DNA from: Verrucomicrobiota bacterium
GTDB taxonomy: Bacteria > Verrucomicrobiota > Verrucomicrobiia > Methylacidiphilales > JBCCWR01
NCBI GenBank assembly: GCA_039192515.1
Contig: JBCCXA010000001.1
Coordinates: 62,001 to 126,000 of the forward strand
DNA: 64,000 nucleotides
Reading direction: 5' to 3'
Every line of letters begins with the position of its first letter. The first letter of the stretch is position 1. The notes under the pieces are model-generated. The model was not told the origin of the DNA and ran no database searches. It worked only from the letters and a program-made list of their open reading frames with translations. Shown here one piece after another: positions 17,584-27,217 of the stretch. Both the position numbers and the translations under genes were made by a program.

Positions 17584-18435
17584 ATGGAAAATCCATACTC
17601 CACAACCACGCTTGAATCCACGGCAAAAAATGATAAGGACTCAACAGTAAGGGACCCACGCCCCGTGTCGTTTCACTCTACAGCCATTATATCTCCCAAA
17701 GCACAAGTCGATCCAAGCTGCATAATAGGTCCATATTGTGTCATAGGGCCAGAGGTTAACCTAGCTCCAGGCAACGAATTAATCAGCCATGTAACCCTCC
17801 AAGGGCCTTCTACCATTGGCCCTAATAACACTTTTCACCCCTATGCTTCTGTCGGTAGCCGAACTCAAGATCTAAAATACCGTGGTGAGCCCACCTACCT
17901 AGAGATTGGAGAAGGTAATACCTTCCGAGAGAGCTGCACTATTAACCGTGGCACTGGGGCTGGAGAAAAGACTATCATAGGTAATCACAACCATTTTCTC
18001 GCTTATGCTCACGTAGCTCACAATTGCCAGGTAGGGGACCATTGCGTCTTTTCTAATAACGGCACGCTGGCCGGTCACGTGATCGTTGGTGATTATGCAG
18101 TAATCGGCGGACTCAGCGCGGTGCATCAGTTTTGTAGAGTCGGGGAGCATGCCATGATAGGTGGATGCGCTAAAATTGTTCAGGATGTGCCTCCTTTCCT
18201 AGTTGCTGATGGCAACCCAGCAGATATTCGAGCTGTTAACATCGTCGGACTGCAAAGACGGGGTTATACAGAAGAAGTCATCCGGGACCTTAAGGCTGCC
18301 CATAAAACTCTTTACAACCGGGAACTAAATACCTCCCAAGCTTTAGAAGAGCTGGAGAGGGAACTCAGTCATGTGAAGGAAGTTCACCATTTAGTTGAGT
18401 TCGTGCGCAACTCCCAACGAGGCGTCATTCGTTAA
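17584..18435 (+). CDS. lpxA: UDP-N-acetylglucosamine acyltransferase LpxA
   Basis: First acyltransferase of lipid A synthesis: transfers 3-hydroxyacyl from ACP to UDP-GlcNAc. The product has the left-handed beta-helix hexapeptide repeats (IISPKAQVDPSCIIGPYCVI and onward), the catalytic histidine region LAYAHVAHNCQVGD, and a helical C-terminus with NIVGLQRRGY. From ATG 17584 it has 283 residues, including about 25 extra polar N-terminal residues before the first hexapeptide, so a later start is possible. It is cotranscribed with lpxC-fabZ. Confidence 0.95.
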   Translation: MENPYSTTTLESTAKNDKDSTVRDPRPVSFHSTAIISPKAQVDPSCIIGPYCVIGPEVNLAPGNELISHVTLQGPSTIGPNNTFHPYASVGSRTQDLKYRGEPTYLEIGEGNTFRESCTINRGTGAGEKTIIGNHNHFLAYAHVAHNCQVGDHCVFSNNGTLAGHVIVGDYAVIGGLSAVHQFCRVGEHAMIGGCAKIVQDVPPFLVADGNPADIRAVNIVGLQRRGYTEEVIRDLKAAHKTLYNRELNTSQALEELERELSHVKEVHHLVEFVRNSQRGVIR

Positions 18436-18491
18436 AGCCGGAAGCATGTGCCGATTTTCTCGGCGCCACGCTCTTTCCCCTGTCTACCGAG

Positions 18492-18684
18492 ACATTCTCT
18501 AATTAATAGGGCAGCAGTGCCTAATCCAATTTCTCATTCTTTTTCTTTCACCCACGAAAGCCTCTAATGATCTCTGTAATGCTTTGGTGCTTGGCTCCGT
18601 GTTGATTCAGGGAACCAGGAACCAATCCTGCCAAAGACTTCAATCCCCGGATAGCCCAACTGAACGGAAGTATGACAAAAATGC
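18492..18684 (+). repeat. Dispersed degenerate repeat B, copy 2
   Basis: Aligns with 14075-14274 (details there). It occupies the first half of the 394-base gap 18436-18829. The second half (18690-18820) is strongly AT-rich and ends in a good ribosome binding site (AAGGA) before the next gene, so it probably holds that gene's promoter, though I cannot place -35 and -10 boxes. Confidence 0.5.
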
Positions 18685-18829
18685 TCTAGATATTCATATC
18701 TTATAAATTATTGTTGAAATAATATAATTTTTAGCCAACTATTATGCGTTGAAACGTTTGCTTATATATCATATAGTGCGATTGTGTTTATTTGATATAG
18801 ATGTATTAATCTAACAAGGAAAGATATCT

Positions 18830-21800
18830 ATGAAGAAAGAATTAAATAAATGGCGAACTAGCTATTCGATACAACAACTACTTACTCATGTGCCCTGCCT
18901 TGTGTTAGTTTTATCATTAAACTTGATAGCTCTGCCAGTACAGGCGCAGACCATCTCCGTAAAGGGAGAACTCAGGCGCTGGCACAAGATTACCTTGGAG
19001 CTTGATGGCCCTTCGACCACTGAAACAGCATCCCCTAACCCATTTATGGATTATCGAATGTTGGTTATTTTCACTCACACTGCTAGCGGCTTGAGTTATA
19101 CGGTTCCTGGTTACTTTGCAGCAGACGGAAATGCAGCGAACACCTCTGCTACTAGTGGCAGCAAATGGCATGCTCATCTTTCACCAGATGATGTTGGTCA
19201 ATGGGTTTATGAAGTTCGTTTTAGACAAGGGACAGATGTAGCCGTTGCCTCAGGAGTTGATGCTGGTAATGCTGTAGCTAAATACAATGGTCTTAGCGGC
19301 TCTTTCAGAATTAAAGAAACAAATAAGAGTGGAAGCGATTTCCGAGGCCGAGGACGTCTTAATTATGTGAATAAACATTACCTGCAGTTTGCAGGCAGCG
19401 GGAAATACTTTATCAAGTCTGGAGCTGATTCTCCCGAAAATCTGTTGGCTTATAATGATTTTGATGACACTCCCAACGATCCCAAAATCAACTCCAATCT
19501 GCGCAAGTCATGGGCCCCACACGCTCAAGACTACGATGCAACCGATGCATCGGACTACACATGGACAGACCCAAATACGGGTGAACTCCAAGGAACGGAG
19601 CTACTGGGAGCACTTCGCTACTTAAGTGAGATGGAAGGTCTAAATTCTTTTTCTTTTCTTACTTTTAATTTAGACGGAGATGATGACAACGTATTTCCCC
19701 ATCTATTAAGAAGAGACGTGGCAGCCTATGAATCAATCCCTGACGATCCGGTAGAAGATGCGGGCGGAGAGTTGCCCACAACTGGGCGCTGGGCCAATAA
19801 GAAAAAAGGTGTGTACCATGATCGCTTCGATGTGTCCAAGATGGCTCAGTGGGAAAAGATCATGTCTTATGCAGACAAAAAGGGCATGTTCATGGACATT
19901 AAAACCCAAGAAACGGAGAATGATCGAAAGATGGATGGCGGAGACTTAGGTCGTGAAAGAAAGCTCTACTACCGTGAATTGATCGCTCGCTTTGGCCATC
20001 ACTTAGGTTTGCAATGGAATCTTGGTGAGGAAAATGATTTATTTCGCGAGTTAGATGACCCAGGCCAAACTCGCGTAAAAGCATACACGCAATACTTCAA
20101 GGATAATGATCCTTACAATCACCTTGTCAGCATACATTCTTACCCCAACAAGAGATCAAAGGATCCGGTGTATAAACCTCTCCTAGGCAATCAATCAGAA
20201 TTGACCGGTGCAGCCCTACAGACAGGCAAAGCGGATTTTTCAGACGTCTTTGACGATGTTAAAAACTGGATAGACCAATCTAGCAAGGCTGAAAGGCCTT
20301 GGGTCGTTTTTTGTGACGAGCCTGGCGATGCTAGTGAAGCATTAAGACCTGACGTAAATCCAGGAAACTCGCACGAGAATGGCCGCAAGAATGTTATCTG
20401 GGGTTCCATTATGGCAGGAGGAGCAGGCGCTAATTTTTATTTTGGTTATGAATATGAAGAATCTGATCTGACCTGCCAGGACTGGCGCAGCCGTGATAAT
20501 TTTTGGGATTACTGCCGCTATATGCTGCAATTTTTTGAAAACTATGACATCCCCCTGCAAGATATGAGTAATGATAATTCCCTAACCAGTCACTCAAAAA
20601 GTTGGTGCCTAGCCAAAACGGGTGACACGTACCTAATTTACCTGAAAAACGGTGGCTCTACTTCCATCAACCTATCGGATGTCAACGGAACTTATAATGT
20701 CAATTGGTATGACCCACGCAATGGAGGAGCATTGCAACAGACTTCTACTGCGCAAGTCAACGGCGGTGGAAATCGCAACCTGGGAAGAGCTCCCAACAGC
20801 ACTAACCAAGATTGGGTTATCCTTATTCAAAATTCTGCCATCTCAACAAATAACCTACCCTCGGTTGCCTTTAGCGAGGCCTCTAGTCTTACTCTTGATG
20901 AGGGATATACAAACATTTTCATCGAAGCAGAAGCTTCTGACTCTGACGGTATCATAACTAATGTTCAACTTTACCTGGATGGAGATTTGATCCGAGTGGA
21001 CAGAAAATCAAAATACAGGTGGAATCAGAATAATAGTCCCGGGTTGCTTGAGCTGGCTGCTGGCAGCTATGTATTAACCCTAATCGCAGAGGATGATGAT
21101 CAAGCAACCAGCATAGCAACCGCGACACTAACCGTTATGGGGTCCGCAGGCAACATGCCACCTACTGTTGATTTTAATAAGAATTCAACCCTTATGCTCA
21201 CGAAAGGTTACAGCGAGATTCTTATCCGAGCTAATGCATCAGATTCAGATGGAAGCGTTGATTATGTTCAATTATATATCAACCAAAATTTTGTCGGGGA
21301 GGACAATACAGGACCTTACAAATGGACTCAGAATACAAATCCCGAATGGCTACTTGGTCTAGCCGCAGGCACATATGATTTGACACTCGTTGTAGGTGAT
21401 GATCAAGGTTCTACGGCTCAGGAAGTTGCCACTCTGACCGTCGAGTCGGAACAAGGAGGGGCGAGCGAGCCCATCCTTTATGAAGCAGAGGGCCCCGAAG
21501 TAACTACCTCTGAACCCCTGTTAAATAATGCAACAGGCTTCAGTGGAACAGGCTTTATTGATTTTTATGGAAAAGGTTTTATCGAATGGACGGTTCTTGC
21601 AAGTGAGAACCTTGCCGCAGATATCCGTTGGCGTTATTCCCTTAGATCTGGAAACAGGCCACTCAGGGTTCTGGTCAATTCACTGGAGGTTAGCCCTAGT
21701 TTAGATTTCCCAGCTACAGGAAGTAGGAGCACTTGGAGTGAGACACCAGCCTTAGCAGTCAACCTCCTTTCTGGAAGTAATACGATCAGAATAGAGGATA

Positions 21801-22342
21801 CAGGCTCAAGTGGGCCAAATATTGATTACCTTAGGGTCCTCACTCTAGGTGAGCCCATTGACCTGCCCAACGATTTGACCATGACCTTAGAGGATGATGT
21901 TTTTACTGAAGACGGCCAAGCCATTAATGATAATTCCATAAGGCTAGAAAACAGTAGCCGTGCTAGAGTTGCATATCTCAAATTTAATATTGGTGGCTTA
22001 ACTGGCCCTCCAGCATCAGCCATTCTCCAACTCGAGATCATAGACAGCGGGAATGGTACTATCCGAGCTTTCCTTGGTGAAGACACTTCGTGGAGCGAAG
22101 AAAATCTAGGAGGATTAAAGTCCTCTCCGCCTTTGGCCGTTAGTGAAATCACTTCTATCAACGGCCCTTACATCATGGGAAATATCCTGGCATTAGACGT
22201 AACGAATGCCATCTCAGGAAATGGCGATGTGACCCTTATCCTAACTCAAGATCCTACTAGCTCTAGCAATGACGTTGGCTTTGCCTCAAAAGAAGGCTCT
22301 TCTTCTGGTGTGCAAGCGCCGAAGTTAGTCATCATCCAATAA
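18830..22342 (+). CDS. Secreted multidomain DUF5060 glycan-active protein with Ig-like and carbohydrate-binding modules
   Basis: A 1170-residue exported protein. Order: basic start and signal peptide (hydrophobic core LPCLVLVLSLNLIALPV, cleavage near VQA-QT); DUF5060-type beta domain (about 45-165) found at the front of several glycoside hydrolases; a central (beta/alpha)8-like region (about 165-560) with RFGHHLGLQWNLGEEND, a candidate acid/base segment; two Ig-like repeats (about 677-773 and 774-872, each with ASDSDG); a CBM6/35-like module (about 880-1005) starting YEAEGPE; and a C-terminal module like the DNRLRE/CBM96 group (about 1013-1170). It probably degrades or binds an algal or sulfated polysaccharide at the cell surface. 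The start has AAGGAAAG upstream. A decayed paralogue lies at 25590-27217. Confidence 0.85.
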   Translation: MKKELNKWRTSYSIQQLLTHVPCLVLVLSLNLIALPVQAQTISVKGELRRWHKITLELDGPSTTETASPNPFMDYRMLVIFTHTASGLSYTVPGYFAADGNAANTSATSGSKWHAHLSPDDVGQWVYEVRFRQGTDVAVASGVDAGNAVAKYNGLSGSFRIKETNKSGSDFRGRGRLNYVNKHYLQFAGSGKYFIKSGADSPENLLAYNDFDDTPNDPKINSNLRKSWAPHAQDYDATDASDYTWTDPNTGELQGTELLGALRYLSEMEGLNSFSFLTFNLDGDDDNVFPHLLRRDVAAYESIPDDPVEDAGGELPTTGRWANKKKGVYHDRFDVSKMAQWEKIMSYADKKGMFMDIKTQETENDRKMDGGDLGRERKLYYRELIARFGHHLGLQWNLGEENDLFRELDDPGQTRVKAYTQYFKDNDPYNHLVSIHSYPNKRSKDPVYKPLLGNQSELTGAALQTGKADFSDVFDDVKNWIDQSSKAERPWVVFCDEPGDASEALRPDVNPGNSHENGRKNVIWGSIMAGGAGANFYFGYEYEESDLTCQDWRSRDNFWDYCRYMLQFFENYDIPLQDMSNDNSLTSHSKSWCLAKTGDTYLIYLKNGGSTSINLSDVNGTYNVNWYDPRNGGALQQTSTAQVNGGGNRNLGRAPNSTNQDWVILIQNSAISTNNLPSVAFSEASSLTLDEGYTNIFIEAEASDSDGIITNVQLYLDGDLIRVDRKSKYRWNQNNSPGLLELAAGSYVLTLIAEDDDQATSIATATLTVMGSAGNMPPTVDFNKNSTLMLTKGYSEILIRANASDSDGSVDYVQLYINQNFVGEDNTGPYKWTQNTNPEWLLGLAAGTYDLTLVVGDDQGSTAQEVATLTVESEQGGASEPILYEAEGPEVTTSEPLLNNATGFSGTGFIDFYGKGFIEWTVLASENLAADIRWRYSLRSGNRPLRVLVNSLEVSPSLDFPATGSRSTWSETPALAVNLLSGSNTIRIEDTGSSGPNIDYLRVLTLGEPIDLPNDLTMTLEDDVFTEDGQAINDNSIRLENSSRARVAYLKFNIGGLTGPPASAILQLEIIDSGNGTIRAFLGEDTSWSEENLGGLKSSPPLAVSEITSINGPYIMGNILALDVTNAISGNGDVTLILTQDPTSSSNDVGFASKEGSSSGVQAPKLVIIQ

Positions 22343-22360
22343 ACGTCCTCATTGAAATAA

Positions 22361-22398
22361 AGAAGCTCCGCTTTTTTGCACAGCGGAGCCTCTGCTTT
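22361..22398 (+). terminator. Probable terminator hairpin after the DUF5060 gene
   Basis: GCTCCGCT (22365-22372) pairs perfectly with AGCGGAGC (22382-22389); AGA/TCT continues the stem with one mismatch. The loop holds a T run and no strong U tract follows. It lies 20 bases after the stop codon and is probably the end of the transcript; a bidirectional role with the convergent protease gene is possible. Confidence 0.6.
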
Positions 22399-22623
22399 AA
22401 AGTCAGACCATATTATAGAGACTTGGTTACCCGCGTACTTCACGACAAGGTACCTCTTGCTTTAGAAGTCCCTTTGTTAGCACTTACCCTATGACTCACC
22501 CCTAAATTAAGACAGTGTCTCAAAAGTTGAACGAGCTGAGTGTATGCTTGAGCTCCAAGAGCTCTAAGCTAAACCATCCAGTTGAGTTTATCGCTGAAGA
22601 TTACTTGTCTTATGATCTCCAAT

Positions 22624-25425
22624 TCATTTCACCCTCAGCTTGGCAAATGCCTCAGCAGTGGCACCATCATTGTCTACAACGATGAATTTTAATTGGTATG
22701 TTCCTACTGGCAAGCCAAGTAGTCTAGCACCATTATTACCATTCCAAAAGTACTCGCGTTCATTCTGTTCTCCGACGAAGAGTCCATCTATATAAAGCCT
22801 CACGGCCGTTATTTGACCATCCGAGTCAGAAGCTTTTGCTTTGATCTCTAAATCCGTGGGCTTGTAGGGCTTTTTTACCCTTAGCTTTGATGAGCCTGCA
22901 AAGGAAACCATTGGGGGCTGGTTGACTGCGTTGACATTAAGTTTGACTAATGCCTCTGCTAAAGCGCCTTCATTATCAGTGGCCATAAGTTTCAACTCAT
23001 AAGTTCCTTCCGGCAAACCTCGTAGTGCAAGGTTACTCTGATTCCACCTGTATGCTTTTTGTGTCTGTTTGCCCAGTGATTCTCCATCTAAAAAGAGTTC
23101 CACATAGCTGATACTCCCATCAGGATCACTAGCTTTTGCCTCTATGTTAATCAAACTATACCCTTCATCTATTTCTAGGTCAGAGGAAGCTCTCTTAAAA
23201 GAAACGATTGGGAGTTCATTTCCTGTTGGATTTACGACAGCTAACTCTATGGGCAACTGAGTTTCAATGGTATCATTAGCATCGTCCCAACTAAAAACAA
23301 TGGCTGCTGTGTAGGCTCCGGAAGTGAGACTTGCAGCATCCAGAGTAAGCGTTATTTCTTGAATACCCCCTCGCCGAATCTTTCCCTTGAAAGAGGACAA
23401 GTCGATCCATTCTGATACACTACTTGTAGTGGAACCGAACGGCGCTATGGAGGCATTCCAAGTCAGTCTCTTCGATCCTTTATTATCCAATGTGATTACC
23501 TGGCTACTTTGATCCCCAAGATTTAAAGTGGCTGCGATAGTGGATGGGGTAATTTCCAAATCTGCTTTTTGAAGAGAGAAGTTAACACCGCTCTTGTTGG
23601 GGGGCACTCTTAAAGAGCGTGATGCACTTTGAATAAATCCATCAGCATATACGATTATCGAATACTTTCCCTTGGTGAGATCAAGGGAATAAGTTCCATC
23701 AGCCAGAGTGGTTGTCGATCCGCTACTAGGGCCAGAATATTCAACAACTGCACCTGATATAGGTGTTGCGTTTTCTGTAGCGATAACTTTTCCTTTGATG
23801 AAGAACGTGGGCTGCTCACCTATGTTGGATAAAGAGTTGTAAGCATTGAGACGTCCTCCAGTAACGGTCACACCATCCAGATCTGGAAGAGGATCAACAT
23901 GATCCATGACTAGAGCTTTCACTTGATCGTAAGGCATATCAGGAGCAACTGATAGTATAAGAGCACAAACCCCTGTGACATGAGGCGTAGCCATTGATGT
24001 TCCGCTTTTATAGCCATAGTCATTATCAGGTTCTGTGCTATAGATGCTTGAGCCAGGCGCCCCTAAATCTACACTCTTTGCACCATAGTTAGAAAACGAT
24101 GATCGATTATCATATCTATCTGTCGCAGCTACAGAGATGATATTATCCAGGTCAAAACTTGCTGGGTAAATCGGAAATGTATCATTATCATTGTTGTCGT
24201 TACCTGCTGCAGCCACAAATAGAATGCCGAGCGCTTGAGCTTCTTGAATAGCGCTCTTGATAAAGCCAGATCCAAAAACAGTAAGCCATGAGTTCGAAGT
24301 TAAATCCACATTCATTAAATTAGAATAGCTGATACAGTCTGTGGCATCTGAAAGAGGTCCTACATTTTGTGAATTAAGAAACTTTAATGCCATTAGTGAA
24401 ACATCCCAACAAACACCTGTTACTCCTCGATTATTATCCCCAACAGCCCCTATGGTACCGGCACAATGGGTTCCATGGCTTTCGTCATCAAAAGGATCAG
24501 CGTCATCATTATAAAAATCCCACCCATAAACGTCATCAATGAATCCATTACCATCGTCGTCTATACCATTTTTCGGTATTTCTCCTGGATTCCGCCACAT
24601 GTTATCCGACAAATCCGGATGGTTATAATCAATCCCTGAATCAATCACACCTACCACCACATTTTTACTACCCGTCGCCATTTCCCATGCTTCTGGAGCG
24701 TCGATATCTGCATCCACCATCCCTCCAGTCTGTCCCGTGTTGTTTAGACCCCAGAGTTCTGCGTAGTTAAGGTCGTCAGGAGTAGCAGTTGAGTGAACAA
24801 GATAATCTGCCTCAGCAATGACTATTTCTTGCTGTTTATTGGGATCTAAGGCACCAAGTAGCCGATCTTGAGAATCGAGACTTGGATTGATGTCTCCTAC
24901 CAAATAGCTATTGGGGGTAAACATCTTTCTACGAATTTGATATCCGTGTTCGGCGGCCATATGTCGCACCTCCGCTTCTTTTAATCTAGGATCGACTTGG
25001 ACTATAATATGATCCGCTACAGAAGCCCACTCAGCTAAAACAACTTCCGTCCCTTGCTCTACTGTTTGCTCTACTTTAATCAGTGGGTATTTAAAGGTAG
25101 TCTGGTACAGTAAGGACCTTTTGATTTGTGGGGAGTGCGGATCTTGTTCCTCACGGCTTTGTATGAGTGTGGCATTATGGATCATTCTTTGTAATGCAGG
25201 TTCTTGAATGGGAGTGATCGAGGAATGCGCAGTCTGTCTTGGCATCTGACGGACGTCCTTAACTTTAGAAGACGACGATAAACTTGTAACGAGATCTTCT
25301 TTCACGATTTTTAGATTACTTTTAGTAGAACTTTGCTTACTGTTTATAAAGGTATTCAAGGCCAGTAATACGAAGAGTGTCACCAAAAAGACAATGACAT
25401 ATAAAGATACGTTCGGTTTTTTCAT
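22624..25425 (-). CDS. S8 subtilisin-like serine protease with PKD/Ig-like C-terminal repeats
   Basis: A 933-residue cell-surface or secreted protease. It starts with a membrane or signal helix (about 6-27), a propeptide-like region (about 130-210), then the peptidase S8 domain with D262 (VIDSGID), H317 (SHGTHCAG), N409 of the oxyanion hole (AAAGND) and S477 (GTSMATPH), so the triad is intact. Next come a carboxypeptidase-regulatory-like beta domain (about 560-635, IKGKVIATENATPISGAVVEY), a NEW3/BACON-like region, and two Ig-like repeats (about 737-830 and 832-931). These two repeats are of the same type as those in the convergent DUF5060 protein. An Asp-rich calcium-type loop (DDDGNGFIDD) lies near 289-298. 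Confidence 0.92.
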   Translation of the reverse strand: MKKPNVSLYVIVFLVTLFVLLALNTFINSKQSSTKSNLKIVKEDLVTSLSSSSKVKDVRQMPRQTAHSSITPIQEPALQRMIHNATLIQSREEQDPHSPQIKRSLLYQTTFKYPLIKVEQTVEQGTEVVLAEWASVADHIIVQVDPRLKEAEVRHMAAEHGYQIRRKMFTPNSYLVGDINPSLDSQDRLLGALDPNKQQEIVIAEADYLVHSTATPDDLNYAELWGLNNTGQTGGMVDADIDAPEAWEMATGSKNVVVGVIDSGIDYNHPDLSDNMWRNPGEIPKNGIDDDGNGFIDDVYGWDFYNDDADPFDDESHGTHCAGTIGAVGDNNRGVTGVCWDVSLMALKFLNSQNVGPLSDATDCISYSNLMNVDLTSNSWLTVFGSGFIKSAIQEAQALGILFVAAAGNDNNDNDTFPIYPASFDLDNIISVAATDRYDNRSSFSNYGAKSVDLGAPGSSIYSTEPDNDYGYKSGTSMATPHVTGVCALILSVAPDMPYDQVKALVMDHVDPLPDLDGVTVTGGRLNAYNSLSNIGEQPTFFIKGKVIATENATPISGAVVEYSGPSSGSTTTLADGTYSLDLTKGKYSIIVYADGFIQSASRSLRVPPNKSGVNFSLQKADLEITPSTIAATLNLGDQSSQVITLDNKGSKRLTWNASIAPFGSTTSSVSEWIDLSSFKGKIRRGGIQEITLTLDAASLTSGAYTAAIVFSWDDANDTIETQLPIELAVVNPTGNELPIVSFKRASSDLEIDEGYSLINIEAKASDPDGSISYVELFLDGESLGKQTQKAYRWNQSNLALRGLPEGTYELKLMATDNEGALAEALVKLNVNAVNQPPMVSFAGSSKLRVKKPYKPTDLEIKAKASDSDGQITAVRLYIDGLFVGEQNEREYFWNGNNGARLLGLPVGTYQLKFIVVDNDGATAEAFAKLRVK

Positions 25426-25589
25426 CTGTAATTTATCTAAAAATATATGTTAGAAGTTTTAAGCATTAGTATAGAATGCTGGAGCTGTAAGACATATGAC
25501 AACTTTAAATCTTATGCGAAACATCTTGTTGCACTCAAGCTTTTAGGCATCTCTATAAATTTCTAATCCATTGTTTTGGTTGACAGATA

Positions 25590-27217
25590 GGATACGAAGT
25601 TCCCAGATCAAATGGCGACCGTATTAAATTGGCCAATGGGATGATGAGATTAATTTCAGGCAAGGAACAGAAGTGGCCGTTAATTCTCATCAGAATGCGG
25701 GGATCGCTGTGGATCTTTATGACAGCCTTAGCGGCTCCTTCGCGGTTCAAGAAACGGATAAAAGCGGGCCTGATTTTCAAGGGAAAGGACGCCTTACCTA
25801 TGCTAACAAGGATTTCTTACAGTTGTCAGGCAGCAGAAAATACTTCATCATATCCGGAGCCGATGCAGCGGAAAACCTTTTAGCCTAGGATGATTTTGAA
25901 GACCCTCTCAATGACCCCGAAGTTACCCCCATCTTGTGCAAGTCGTGGGCTTTCCATGCCAGAGACTACAATGCCACAGACGCATCAGCCTACACTTGGA
26001 CAGATCCTAATAGAGATGAACTGCAAGCAACAGAGTTACTGCGAGTACTTCGCTAATTAAGTGAGATTCAAGGCCTTAATTCCTTTTCCTTTCTCACCTT
26101 TAATCTAAATGCTGAGGATGACCATGTATTTCCTCATTTATTAAAGAGTGACGTAGCTGGCTATGAGTCCCTCGAAGACGATCCTATAGAATATGCAGGG
26201 GGAGAGTTGATCGCCCGCTTTGGTCACCACTTGGGCCTGCAATGGAATCTGCGTGAGGAAAATGACACACACCGTAGAAACGAATTAAATCATAAAGCTC
26301 AAGTCCGTGTGAAAACCTATGCACAATACTTTAATGATCACGCCCCTTACAGCCACCTTTTCACTATACGCTCTTACGCGAGCAGGAGAGAGAGGAACAC
26401 TGTCTATAAACCACTCCTAGGCGATAAATCGCTTTTGACTGGCACTTCTATTCAGACAAACATGGCGGACTTTTCCAACGTCTTTGAGGAAATCAGTCTG
26501 CTAAGTCCGGAAAACGTTGGGTCGTTTATTGCAACGAGCCAGGGATAAGCACTCGAGAGATTTCAGAGATACTAAAAGTATCCGCTAGCATGCTGGTGAT
26601 GTTATTATTTGCGATAACCTCTCTAGTCATAAGTCCAAAGCAGCTAAAGAGTTTATCGAACACATGGCGGCCTCCATACGGTTTCTTCCAGCCTGTAGCC
26701 CAGATCTTAAGCTCATTCAAATGGTTTTCTCTAAACCTGAAGCTTACTTGAGAAAAATGACAGCCAGTAGTTTTGATCGCCTCACTCTAGCTACCAGAAT
26801 AGCTATGGATTCTTTTACTCCAGATCAGTGCTCCAACTTTTTTACAAAGGCTTATTATATCGCATATTAAACAGACAATGCTCTAGACTCTAAAAACTTG
26901 ATGCTCATATGGACATGGTGGATGTATCACAGCTTCTGGGATGGAGTTACCAGAGATGGCCCAAGGCTTCAAGACTGCTTAAGGTCTTGGTCAATAGAGT
27001 GGAAGTTATTCTTGGTCTAAACTTCCCTGCTACCGGTGGTAGGGGCAGCTTGGGACGAAACCGAAGCATTAACTCTCGACCTCTTATCTGGAGATAACTG
27101 CATCAGAATTAGGATATTGGCTTTGGCAGAGTGAATATCCTCAATTCGTAGTCATCAAAGAAACGGGAGACCCTCCTGTCGATTTGGCCGTAAACCTAGA
27201 AGATGATGCGGTTCAAT
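25590..27217 (+). pseudogene. Decayed paralogue of the DUF5060 glycan-active gene
   Basis: This region follows the intact gene at 18830-22342 in order. 25630-26200 matches its DUF5060 and central region (GSFAVQETDKSGPDFQGKGR here, GSFRIKETNKSGSDFRGRGR there). 26206-26535 matches the RFGHHLGLQWNL region, and 26960-27217 matches the CBM6-like and following linker region (LRVLVNSLEV/LKVLVNRVEV). Frames are broken by stops at about 25887 and 26055, frameshifts, a deletion of about 200 bases at 26205, an IS630 relic at 26545-26880, and loss of both Ig repeats. No start codon or signal peptide remains. Confidence 0.85.
26545..26880 (+). mobile_element. IS630-family transposase remnant inside the DUF5060 pseudogene
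   Basis: The left part encodes a helix-turn-helix-like TREISEILKVSASM (from 26551), and the right part encodes the DDE endonuclease end: GDVIICDNLSSHKSKAAKE (DNxxxHK motif), RFLPACSPDLKLI and DSFTPDQCSNFF, ending at TAA 26868-26870. These are typical IS630 (DDE_3) features. The middle of the transposase is missing and the two parts are in different frames, so it is dead. The conserved LNPIE core reads LKLIQ, a mutated glutamate. No terminal repeats are recognisable. Confidence 0.75.

Noticed and set aside
18447..18461. GCCGA-TTTTC-TCGGC hairpin after lpxA as a terminator
   Set aside because: The stem has only five pairs and no T run follows, so terminator function is not supported.
26664..26870. 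Short frame as a stand-alone gene
   Set aside because: It is the C-terminal piece of an IS630 transposase whose centre is missing; part of the mobile-element remnant.
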